Shown: in pieces, positions 33,685 through 43,700 of the stretch
Numbering within the stretch: the first letter of the stretch is position 1
How the letters are laid out: the number at the start of each line of letters is the position of its first letter
NCBI RefSeq assembly: GCF_001680005.1
Contig: NC_033567.1
Coordinates: forward strand, 682,001-746,000
DNA from: Plasmodium coatneyi
Taxonomy: Eukaryota; Apicomplexa; Aconoidasida; Haemosporida; Plasmodiidae
Reading direction: 5' to 3'
DNA length: 64,000 nucleotides
Position numbers and translations under genes: made by a program
Notes under the pieces: model-generated
Seen by the model: the letters and a program-made list of their open reading frames with translations, nothing else
Databases searched by the model: none
What the model was told of the DNA's origin: nothing

Positions 33685-34748
33685 TATAGCATAGTTGACA
33701 TATGCATAGCGTGTTTTTTTCTTCTTTGCAATGTTTATAATGTTCCATATCCAGTAGGAAGTGTACATATTTATGGGAATTAAATGAAAAGAAGGAAAGG
33801 AGGGAAGAAATAGGAAACAAGGAAATATATTAAGCATATTAATTATATACAGAAGGAAGAATTTTTTGTATTCCCACCTTATTGTTTCTGCCCCGCCCCT
33901 TCCCCCTTTTAATACACCTTCCCCTTTGCTCATGATTACATAATAATAATGATATATAAAATAATAATAATGTATAATAAATAATAATTTTCATCCCTCT
34001 TTCTTACTTCATGACAGATAAAATATGAAGAACTCATTTGTAAGCAGTGTATGTAATGTGATTTGAACCCACTTATTTTCTCTCCTCTTTTTTCCTTTCC
34101 AGTGTATAGATTACATTTTATACAAATACTGATATTCCTTTATTTTTATTTATTTCCTTTTTTTTTTTTATTTTACTTCTCTCATTTTTTCTTTATTATT
34201 CCTTTACATTTTCTTTCATTATTTTTTTACTTTTTGTATTGTGCTAGAGTGTTGGCGCTTATGTGTAATTCAATATAATTGAAAAAAAAATTTTGCTTCC
34301 CTACTTTGTTTGATTAGGAAACCCTTTTTATGCAAGGCCCAGAGTGATTATTCATTTTTTTCTTTTCTTTTACAAGTTGTTATTCTCATAAATTTTATTT
34401 TTCCTTCTTTTTTCAAATATATATAAATGCTCTATTTAGGACGTTAGCACCCTTTTGTCTTTTTTTTCCTTTTTCCGCACTCTATTGGGGGTATCTTTCC
34501 TTATTTAGTTAATCATATATATAAATTTAGGTAAAAAAAGAAAGGAAGAAATAAAAAGGAAAGAAAGAAAACAAATAACAAAAAAAAAGAGAGACAAAAA
34601 AGAAAGAAGGGATTCCCCTTGTTTCTTATATTGTGTGAATTGCTGCAATTTTTTATTTGTTCCGTCCGTGGGAGGGAGGAGAAGGACATTACATACTGAT
34701 TATGATTAATAAGAAGGAACATTACATACACCTTACTTCATAATTAAG
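33089..34748. other. Intergenic region between KIR-E1 and KIR-F1
   Basis: About 1.6 kb, strongly AT-rich, with alternating TA/AG stretches (33,645-33,685) and long pyrimidine-rich runs at 34,080-34,250. Hydrophobic open frames arise from the T-rich strand and are not credible. No gene is called. Confidence 0.55.
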
Positions 34749-34906
34749 GGTGGTGGTTGGTGGAAGGAAGGTTGTTAGGAGTGGTAGGGTGGAAGGAAGG
34801 TTGTTAGGAGTGGTAGGGTGGAAGGAAGGTTGTTAGGGGTGGTAGGTGGTAGGAAGGGCTGTTAGTGTGGTGGTAGCTGGAAGGAGGGTTGTTAGGGTGG
34901 TGGTAT
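34749..34906 (+). repeat. G-rich minisatellite replacing the 3' end of KIR-F1
   Basis: Tandem units of about 33 bp built from ggtgg/ggaaggaaggttgttagg. The array lies just beyond the donor of the F1 long exon, where a KIR last exon is expected on the minus strand but is not found. Confidence 0.85.
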
Positions 34907-34967
34907 ACATCTACTCTTCAGCTTACTTCACATCATCTATATATATTGTGATAATTGTGATAATTAC

Positions 34968-35998
34968 CCTACATACAAGGAACATAAGTAGTGATATCCC
35001 CTCTAATGCGGATATAGAAGAGGCAATAGATGAGGTGGTGGTGGTGCTTTTGCTAGTGGGGTTGAGTGTTTTTTCTGCTGTTGTGCGTGATGGTAATTCT
35101 GATACAAGTTCGGTGTTCTCTGGCAATGCACTTCCTGGATTGGCAGTCCTATGCACTTCGATTGCTTTATCTGCTGGTTTAGGTCCTAGTTGGCACCCAT
35201 TTTGCAATAGCTGTCTGCAATTGCCACCCTCAGGATACATTTGTAGGAAGTCATTAGACCACTGCTCCGTCCTGTGATCACTTATTTTGTTATATATATA
35301 TTGGTAGGCCTCTTGAAGTTTAGTGAAGTATGTATGAAGTTGTTCATCACAGTAGTTCTCATTTTCCGCTAATTGTGCAACTATTCGTTCGTGGTCCTAA
35401 TGAAAATCATATAATTGCTTCATGTGAAGAAAGGTGGTTTGGTCAATATTAGGGTATATAAGCCCACAATTAATTCGTCCTTCAGGATCCTTGAGTTCGT
35501 TATAAATTGTCTCCATAATTTCTTTCCATAAAGTATTCCCTACATTGGTAGGAATTTTACTTCCTATCCAGTAATATAAAAATTTGCAAGGTTCATCCGC
35601 AGGTATACTGCCCCTTTTCTTCTCCTCGAACGCGTGACACCAAGCTTCCACAATTCCACCTACATATGGTGAAGTCCTACTATTTTCAAATAACTTCCGA
35701 TCTATGCCATTCGTGAGATTATCACCTAAGTCTCCGCAGCGATTTACTTTGTCTTCAAAATCTTTATAATATTTTCGCCTTGAAGGTAGCAAGTCCTTCA
35801 AATCTGCCATCTACAAATATAATTAATGGAAATATACATGTATGTACCTACACATACATATATATCCCTATATATATATACATACATATATCTATATATG
35901 AATACATATATGTATGTATTGTGTTCATGCTACTTTGCATTATATGTATGCATGTAGTTTACCTTTAGCATTTGTCCCGATGCTGTCGATGCTGCCAT
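34968..35998 (-). pseudogene. KIR pseudogene F1
   Basis: Exon 1 (35963-35998, MAASTASGQMLK, donor gtaaac) and the long exon (34968-35810) are well preserved: LLPSRRKYY, AWCHAFEEK, CKFLYYWIGSKIP, LIYPNIDQTTFLHMKQLYDFH. A single in-frame TAG at 35397-35399 follows DFH, at the place where F2 has Tyr (TAC). Beyond it the frame stays open through the second half to a membrane-like segment. No last exon beginning YN is found downstream; a minisatellite begins instead. With one nonsense codon and no terminal exon it is called a pseudogene, though an otherwise clean frame points to recent loss. Confidence 0.82.
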
Positions 35999-36229
35999 GG
36001 TGATCTTAGTGACATGGTGTCATTGTTTGTTATTGTTACTGTGCATGTGTATATATTTTTATTGTGTAGTATATGTAACGAACTTCGCCCCAAATGCTGT
36101 ATTATATATTTCTCTTATATATATATAATGTGAATTTATTGTTTAGAAGGTTGTTTGTGATGTTCCTTCCTATATATATGTGTTCATATATATGTTTACA
36201 TTGCTCCTTTTTTTTTTTTTTTTTCTTTA
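35999..36229. other. F1 upstream region
   Basis: Divergent promoter side of F1. Ends in a poly(T) tract followed by ctttag that precedes the conserved block at 36,230. No gene is seen. Confidence 0.45.
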
Positions 36230-36520
36230 GGATTATGAAATATGGAAGAAAAATATATGAACATGGAAGTTTTTACTTTTCTAAAAACATACACTGTTCA
36301 ATTTCTGAATAACTGTACACCACTATATGTATATGCATCGAAATATTTATACATGTAAATAAAGCAGAAACGTAGGAAGGAAATGAGTACAACATAACAA
36401 AATAAGAAAGGAAGCAAAGAGTGGAGTAGTGTAAGCAGAATAGTAAGCCCCATCCTTCCGCGTCTCTTTCCCTTCCTCTCCCCCTTCTTCCTCCCGCTCT
36501 TCATCCTCCTCCTTCTCAAA
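36230..36520. promoter_or_regulatory. Conserved block between divergent KIR-F and KIR-G (block 1 copy)
   Basis: About 290 bp nearly identical to 56,406-56,695. It lies between the 5' ends of the divergent F and G genes in both blocks and is much better conserved than its surroundings. It carries a short plus-strand frame (MKYGRKIYEHGSFYF..) and a hydrophobic minus-strand frame (LTILLTLLHSLLPFLFCYVV) that are open in both copies. It may be a shared promoter, a non-coding RNA or a small gene; not decidable by eye. Confidence 0.35.
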
Positions 36521-36986
36521 AAAAAAATAATAAAGTATGTATAGAAAAAAGAGTACATGTATGTTCACCATGTTCGCCATGTTCACAATGCTCACAAATT
36601 TTTAATTAAAAAGGGAAAGAAAAAAAAAGGAGTACATATATTACAGGAACTCTGCGATTTTTTCCCCTTCGCCCCTTTTACATTGCTACTGTAGCAAAGT
36701 TATTCTTACATTTCTGGCTTCCATTATATATGTATATATAATAATTCTTACATACATATACATGCACATATATATACATATATATATAATAATTCCTACA
36801 TAAATGTACATGCACATATATATACATATATATATAATAATTCCTACATAAATGTACATAAATAAATACATCAATAATTCTGGAATGGAATTCACATTAT
36901 ACATATATACACACACAAATTCACATTATATATACTCATACATTACATATATATACATAGGAGAAACACACAAACACATATGAACA
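36521..36986. other. KIR-G1 upstream region
   Basis: AT-rich, with three copies of a 55-58 bp unit (ataattcctacataaatgta plus alternating catata) between about 36,728 and 36,860. No gene is seen. Confidence 0.5.
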
Positions 36987-38677
36987 ATGTCGGAAGGGGA
37001 AACCTTTTTGCCGGTTATTTTTTCTTTGTTTGAACTACATAAATAAGTCCCGAAGGAATACTAATTCATTTGAATAATATAAGGAAAATAAAAATAAAAA
37101 ATACATAAAGAAGCGCATATGTGTACGATTTCTATGCCCAACCACCTCCATAGGCAGCAAATTTGGACATGCTGTACTCGAGGGTCCGTTTCTATAAGAA
37201 TGTCGATGGGGTCGCCGCCGACGGTGTGGGGGACACCGTCATGAAGGTCGATCACTGTAAAAGCATTGGTAATGAGTGGGAAACGCTAAAAGGGACGGTG
37301 AAGAAGAAGCTTGAGGAGTGCAATGAAATTAAAAGTGAAGCTGAGAAGATTCTGGGGGGTCTATGTTATGTCTCTTACAAGAAGAAGATGGAAGCAGCAT
37401 TGGCACAAGCACAAACAACCCACACGCAGGCATTGGTGCCGGGGAATGGGGGTCCCCCCCCTCCACCGCTCCCATCATATGAAACGGTCACGGAAGAGGC
37501 CGACTCGGACGACTTGGACGAACGGTTCAATAATTCCCTTTGTCATTTTCTCTATTATTGGTTAGGGGACATAGTATGGAAAAGTGGGGATGGGCACAGT
37601 GTGACTGAGGGTACTAAATTTTTAGACGTGATGAAAAATATTTACACTGCAATTGTAGAATTTAAGGTCAAAGATAATTGTACACTTATGTTCCCAGACA
37701 CTGATAAAATTAGCAAAGAAATTTTCAATAGTAGAAAAAATCTCCATGACTTTCACTTTGATTATAAAAAAATACAAAAGGACCTGCACTCCTTTGGCAA
37801 CTCCTGTGAAAAAGGCTACTACGATCACCTACAATCAGCTCAAACAGCATTTGCACAAGTTCTTGCTGATTGTCAAAATAAATGGGACAAGGATCCCTAT
37901 TGTATGGAATTCAAAAATACCTTTGATTTAACCAACAATAATAATCAAAACCCACTCACTTTAAAAAAAGGCGCAGAATATAAACCACAACAAACCACTG
38001 GCCAGAATATTACCGTTTATAAAGACGTCCAATTAGAATTAAAGTATGCATCCAAGACAAACACCCCCGCTATTATCTCCTCTGTCGCAGCAACAGTAGT
38101 CGGACTACCAACGGCTGCCTTTTTTTTATATAAAGTAACAATTACACAGTTACAGTTACAATTTACAAAAATATAAGAATATAATATAACTAATATATGT
38201 GTGTACACATACAACACACATATACCTATATATATATCTACATATACATACAAACATATATATATATACACATACATATATTTTTATGCCTTTTTTCCCC
38301 CCCACTTCCTTTCCTTTTTCCGTTAGTATAACCTTCTACCTGATTGGTTCCGCAATAACCAATTTGGTAACCATTTTAAAGGAAGAAGAAGGAAAAAAAG
38401 ATCCACTGGACGACACCACTTTGAGAACGACGACGACGACATACTCACAGAACACGACACCTCAACGGAATATTCTACGGCACCTTCCACAGTACCTTCA
38501 ACAGTGAGTTCTACGGAAGAGGTATCTACCATATATCATGGAAGATCATCACGACGACGAGGAGCAGGAACAAGTAATAATAGAAGGCAGCCACAACAAC
38601 ATCAGCAACAAAGACAAAACCAACAACAGAGACAAAGGAAGCAGCAAAGAAAGAACATACGTTATCAAGCAATATAG
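36987..38677 (+). CDS. KIR protein G1 with proline-rich insertion
   Basis: Three exons: 36987-37013 (MSEGETFLP, donor gttatt), 37154-38134 and 38327-38677; 452 residues. KIR signatures are CHFLYYWLGDIVW, LHDFHFDYKKIQ, SCEKGYYDHL and WDKDPYCMEFKNTF, then a membrane segment ending FFLYK. Between the Cys-Tyr motif and LYYWLG the protein has an insertion with GNGGPPPPPLPSYETVTE that G2 lacks. The cytoplasmic exon begins YNLLPDWFRNN, has a basic run, a DDDD cluster and Ser/Thr repeats, and ends in a long Gln/Arg-rich tail. The paralogue is G2. Confidence 0.9.
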
Positions 38678-39038
38678 AACATGTTGCTACCCCCTTCCTT
38701 CTTCCTCCTTCCCTCCTCCCTCAACCCATCCATTCTAACTCTAATAAAGTGCATGATTCTATATATATAAAAAAGAAGAGTAAATGTTCCCATTATGTGC
38801 ACATATATCTACATACATATATATATGTACATGTATGTAAGTACATATATGTATATATACATATATATGTAATGCACATAGTGGAACTTATCAATATTTC
38901 AAAGGGGAATTTCCCCCCTTTTCCATAATATCCATGAACAATTAATAACTCAAATAAAAAAAGTTACACATATATAGATGGGCTATATGTGCTACGGGGA
39001 AGGAGTAAGCAACATGGTAATTTATAAAAATAGATTTG
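38678..39038. other. 3' flank of KIR-G1
   Basis: AT-rich with alternating catata repeats around 38,800-38,880. The block 2 counterpart (58,826-59,122) is similar but diverged. No gene is seen. Confidence 0.55.
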
Positions 39039-39191
39039 GGGTGTATACACTATACAAGGTTTATATATTAACCCTTATCATGAACATATTAAGGAATTCC
39101 ATAAAAGTATTAATCTAACAAATATATATATATAATCACAACATAAAATCGAATTATGACCTTAGAAGTGTAGCACTAGAATGTAGTAGTT
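39039..39191. repeat. 153-bp block identical to 59,123-59,275
   Basis: By eye no difference and no gap between the two copies over 153 bp, including a simple TA run. It lies between the convergent 3' ends of genes G and H, about 110 bp beyond the H1 stop codon. Confidence 0.85.
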
Positions 39192-39299
39192 CTTTTTCTT
39201 TTTTTTTGTGCAATTCTTCCTGATTGTTCATATGTTCTGTTTTTATGATATTTTTTCTGGGACGTTTCTACATTTTAAATTTTGACTCCATATATTTTG

Positions 39300-40108
39300 T
39301 CAATCCCACCAGGAGCTCTTTCCCACGAGGACGCTTAATAATACATATACCATAAATAAAGGAACTGTAATGTAAAAATCCTTCCACGGATATAGGAAAA
39401 CAGTATAGGACATAACAAAAAGATATATGCAATGGAGAGCTGCTGGATAAAAAACTAAAATGGCCAATACGGGAAGGAGCCATTCCTTATTTTCACTAAT
39501 AGCATGTGCCAATTTGTTACAACATTTTCTAGTTCCGATTTTCATTCTTCTACACTGTTCCTTAATTTTTAGAAGTATCAGCACTTTTGATTTAGCTTCC
39601 GTACTTGATGTTTTAGACATCCCATCCGACGCGCTATTTCTAGGAGAAGCTCCTTTAGGACTAGCAAGGAATTTATTCTGTTTTGGTCGTGGTTGTGGTG
39701 GTCCTTGGATTTTAGTTTCACCCATTAGTGATCTGCCAATTCTTATATTTAATGGAGCATTCTGACTAGTGCCATTATCGTATAGTATGTCTAATGGAAT
39801 TACCTAAAAAAGAGGAGGTACGAAGGTGAAAAGAAAAAAAGCGTACATTCAAAATTTGTGCAGTGTACACAAATATTAGAGCAGAATCAAAAAAAAGGGG
39901 GTAAGGAAGGTGGAATTTTTGTTCCTTTCCTTTTCTTCTTATATTTTTAATAAGAAGCATAGAAGCTAATCATAGCGCATGTGCACGAATTATAATAATG
40001 TATTAGTTTCTATCTTACATGGTGGTTAGGATATTGCGACCATTGGCAACACAAGAACAGGTAGGCGAAGGTGAGGAGTATGGAAAATTTTGTAGGAAAG
40101 GGTGCCAT
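39300..40108 (-). CDS. Exported-type two-segment membrane protein H1
   Basis: Two exons on the minus strand: 40019-40108 (30-residue signal peptide ending QYPNHH, donor gtaaga) and 39300-39803; 197 residues. After a variable stretch containing RSLMGET comes a basic core (NKFLASPKGASPRNSASDGM, then KIKEQCRRMKIGTRKCCNKL) and two membrane segments, ending LVGKSSWWD. RSLMGE resembles but does not fit the PEXEL pattern RxLxE. The first-exon design and the YPNH junction match genes C1, C2 and H2, so they belong to one exported-type superfamily. Function unknown. The core is almost identical to H2 while both ends differ. Confidence 0.82.
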
Positions 40109-41204
40109 TTTGTTATTATTCCTTTTTTCTTTTTTCTTTTTATTATTAGTAAACATTAAATAGAATCATTCCTGCGTATGTGTGATTCACGCGCTACGCT
40201 CCTTCTTTTCTAATTTTAGATGTGTGTACATGTAACTTCTATAAACTTTTTTATTTTTTTAAATTTAAAAATTAGAATGTCAACAATAATAATACATATG
40301 TAGAAGTTATGTAATAATTTAAAATAGTTTAAAAAAAAAAGTAGTTCATGTGAGTTACATAATTATATAATGTTTTTTCAAAAAAATTAAGTTCATGTGG
40401 ATAGTAATTTTTCTGTATAGAAAAAATAATGTAAGCACTTTTTTCTCTCTCATTATATGTTGTAGCCCCCCCACACACTTCCTCACTTCTTGTTGTTGTT
40501 CTTCTTCTTCTAACGGTGTAATAAATATGGATTACATATGTTGAGCGCTGAATTTATATATGTAGATGTGTATATGCACATATATATCTACATATGTATA
40601 CGTGTATGCGCATATGCGCTCAAAATTTTACTCCTTCTATTTTAGATACACCGATGTTTAAAAGGAAAGGAAAGGGAAGGAAGAAATAACAAAATTTTTG
40701 TGCTTATATCTTTCTGTATATTATAGAGGCGATGGAATTTTTTTTCTTTTAGTTTTAGGTGTAAGGGCATTAATGTTTTCTACTTAGAGTAAAAAGGGTG
40801 CCACAGTCAATAGAGTGTATATCAGTGTATTATTAGTTTATATTAAAGTGGGACGTGGTCATTTTTTTAGCGCATACATATGGATCATTATATATGGATG
40901 ATTACATATATATGGATGATTATATATGTACACATTACCATGACTGTTATCATCGAAACCATTTTCTATACCACTTCTTTTATGGTAATATATAATGGTC
41001 ATATAAAAATAAATGCAGCAGGAAGGAAGTAATGTAATGTGTACACAGTTTACCACGTTGTGTATAAGTGCACATGCATAACACTTCCTTCCCTTTCCTT
41101 CCATAGACCCCTTCCTTAAAACCTTGCTTCTTTCCTTAGATCTCCTTCCTACTCCTTAGAATGTCCTTCCCTTCCTTCTTAGACACCCTTTCTTCCTTCC
41201 ACCA
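40109..41204. other. Right flank of block 1
   Basis: AT-rich promoter side of H1, then sequence closely matching 60,640-61,020 of block 2 (for example ggtgtaagggcattaat and aaaaagggtgccacagtcaa). After 41,080 it turns C-rich (ccttccttcc). No gene is seen. Confidence 0.6.
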
Positions 41205-41480
41205 ACCATTAAATAACCCACCTACCACCACCCTAACAACCCACCTACCACCACCCTAACAACCCACCTACCACCACCCTAACAACCCACCTACCACCCC
41301 TAAGAACTCACCTACCACCCCTAACAACCCACCTACCACCACCCTAACAACCCACCTACCACCCCTAACAACTCACCTACCACCACCCTAACAACCCACC
41401 TACCACCCCTAACAACTCACCTACCACCCCTAACAACCCACCTACCACCATACTACCACCCTAGCAACATCATTCTACAA
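41205..41480 (-). repeat. C-rich minisatellite at the right end of block 1
   Basis: About twelve units built from ccaccctaacaacccaccta, the reverse complement of the G-rich repeats at the left end. The G-rich strand is thus inverted relative to 19,741-20,172. Confidence 0.92.
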
Positions 41481-41504
41481 CCCATAACAACCCACCTACC
41501 ACCC

Positions 41505-41725
41505 AGAACCCTAAACCTAATCCCTGAACACTAAATACTGAACCCTAAACCGTAAACACTGAACCCTGAACATTGAACCCTAAACACTAAACCTTAAAGT
41601 GTAAACCCTAAATCCTGAACTCTAACCATGAACCCTAACCCTTAGTCCTAAACCCATATCCCTAAGCCGTGTCTCCTAAACCCTGTACCCTAAACGCTGA
41701 ACCTTAAAATAATAAACCCTAAAAC
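41505..41725 (-). repeat. Degenerate interstitial telomere-like sequence
   Basis: About 25 loosely repeated heptamers of the types CCCTAAA, CCCTGAA and CACTAAA on the plus strand, that is GGGTTTA/GGGTTCA telomere repeats on the minus strand, with many substitutions. It lies between blocks 1 and 2. Confidence 0.88.
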
Positions 41726-42474
41726 CTTTAGCGTGAGCCCTCCGGAAATTAAAATCCCTATAAACAGCCTTTATAAAATCATGAGCGTTGTATTAGGAGT
41801 ATGCACTTTCTAAAATTTTTAATAAGAGAGACAGGGAAAGATTCATTAGGATGTGCGAGGTTTGGCTAGGATACAGAGGGTGCTGAAGATTCAGGGGACG
41901 TTTTTACGTTTTATATAAGTGCGTTATATGTGGTATACTGGTGAGAGGAAGGGAAAGAGGATAAACTTATTTCCGGTGTGTTATATGTATTTAAGGGATG
42001 GAGTAGAATGTGCTCTAAATAGTATACATAATATATATGTGCACATATATTCCATGTAAGTGAAAACTTATTTATTTGTGTGTACTCATCGTATGAAGAA
42101 GTAAGGGAAAAGGGTAAAATGAAGCACATTAATATATAAGAAGTGGAATGTGCAGTAGAGGAGGATTAGGGTGATCTCAGTTAGCGCAGAATGCATATAT
42201 AATGGAGGAGGGAGGAAAGGAAGGGTCTAAGGAGCAGGGAAGGAAGGAAAGGAAAGGGAGGTCTAAGGAGGAGGATGGAAAGAATGGTCTAAGGAAGAGG
42301 TAGGAAGGAAGGGTCTACGGAGCAGGGAGGGAAGAGAAGGAGAAGTAAGGAAGGTTTAAGAGGGAAAGGAAAAGGAGGTTTAATCTTTAAAGAAGGAAGA
42401 TTTAAAGACGAAAAAAGAAGAAAAGTTTTAAAGAAAGAAGGTTTAAAGAACGAAGGTGTATAGAAGGAAGGTTA
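41726..42474. other. Spacer between the two blocks
   Basis: Begins with ordinary AT-rich sequence without a gene. From about 42,200 the plus strand is purine-rich (ggaaggaaagg, ggtctaagg) and leads into the next minisatellite. Confidence 0.55.
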
Positions 42475-42840
42475 TTGGGGGTGCTAGAATGATGGTTTAT
42501 GGGTGTTAGTCTGATGGTTTATGGGGTTTAGAACGATGGTTTAGGGGTGTTAGAATGAAGCTTGTTAGGTGTGTTAGGTGTGGTAGGGAGGAAGGAATGT
42601 TGTTATGGGTGGTTGGTGGAAGTAAGATTGTGCTAGGTGATGGTAGGTGGAAGGAAGCGTTGTTATGTTGTAGGTTGTTAGGGATTGTAGGTTGAAGGAG
42701 GGTTGTTAGGTGGGTTGTTATGCGGTAGGTAGGTTGTTAGGGGTGGTATAGTGGAAGGAAGGTTGTGTTAGGGTGGTGGTTGGATGGAAGGAATATGTTG
42801 TTAGGTGGTAGGGTGGAAGGAATGAAGGGGGAAGGTGGTT
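42475..42840 (+). repeat. G-rich minisatellite at the left end of block 2
   Basis: Irregular tandem repeats of gatggtttaggggtgttaga followed by ggtgg/ttgttagg units, related to 19,741-20,172 but less regular. Confidence 0.82.
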
Positions 42841-42849
42841 TGTGGTACA

Positions 42850-43030
42850 GATAATATCATAGGGAAGTTACCTTTGTTAAGGGCACATTGCATATACATA
42901 TACATATGTACATATATACATGTATATATATATGTGTGCTATATAGAGAACACCTTACGAGTTGTGCCAACTTAGAAAAAGGGAAGTTACCTTTGTTAAG
43001 GGAATATGGTTGTGTAATGGGGAGGGGGAA
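42850..43030. promoter_or_regulatory. Duplicated motif upstream of KIR-A2
   Basis: Two copies of aagttacctttgttaaggg (near 42,865 and 42,984) flank an alternating ACATAT stretch and the dyad agttg-tgc-caact. It is the counterpart of 20,221-20,410, and more perfect here. Function inferred only from repetition. Confidence 0.35.
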
Positions 43031-43700
43031 TGTGTGTATATGCGCGCACACATAGGAGAAAGAAGGAGAAAAGTAAGAAGAAATTTTCTATTAGCACATA
43101 TGACCACGTAACGAGTAGTCATCGTAGTAGAGAGAAAGCAGGCTACAAAATTTTTTTTTTACTTTAAGTTCAAATTGCATCAAATTGTATAAATAAGGAA
43201 GAAATAATAACTGCGATAAGGGAAAAGAGAGGAGTAAAGGGTACACATAATATATAATAATAGTATAATAGTAGTAAGGAATGGTAGGAATTGTTACAAA
43301 TAAGCAATAACCTTAAAGAGAAGGAACCAATAAGTAGGAGTCAATCATTAGAAATAATAAATGTATTAGGGAAAGTTTAAGGAAATATATTTTTTTTTCT
43401 GCTCTTCCATTTAATCCTTTTAGTGTATTTTTTATTATTTTTTTTCTGAATAATTTTAAGCAGTACACAATATTATAAGGAGTTAAAATTCTGATACATC
43501 TGCCCTTTCATTATAACTAGAATGGAAAGAGCAGAAAATTTTCCCACATACTTCCCCACTTCCACGATCTTCAGCCTTTTTAAATGAATACATATAATGA
43601 ATGAATAAACCAATGAATCAACAATTTTTTTCTCCTTAACATAAAGGAGTGTGTGTTTTATATATACAGAGGAAGAAGAATAATACCATTAGGACAAAAA
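43031..43700. other. KIR-A2 upstream region
   Basis: Closely follows the sequence upstream of A1 (20,411-21,064), including gtacacataatatataata and the run of small differences after it. It is likely the promoter and 5' leader. No other gene is seen. Confidence 0.5.

Noticed and set aside
33640..33690. TA/AG dinucleotide run as a possible structured RNA
   Set aside because: Simple-sequence repeat without a conserved counterpart in block 2.
39690..39740. RSLMGE in H1 and H2 as a PEXEL export motif
   Set aside because: The pattern RxLxE needs Glu, Gln or Asp at position five; here it is Gly with Glu one further on. Only a resemblance is noted.
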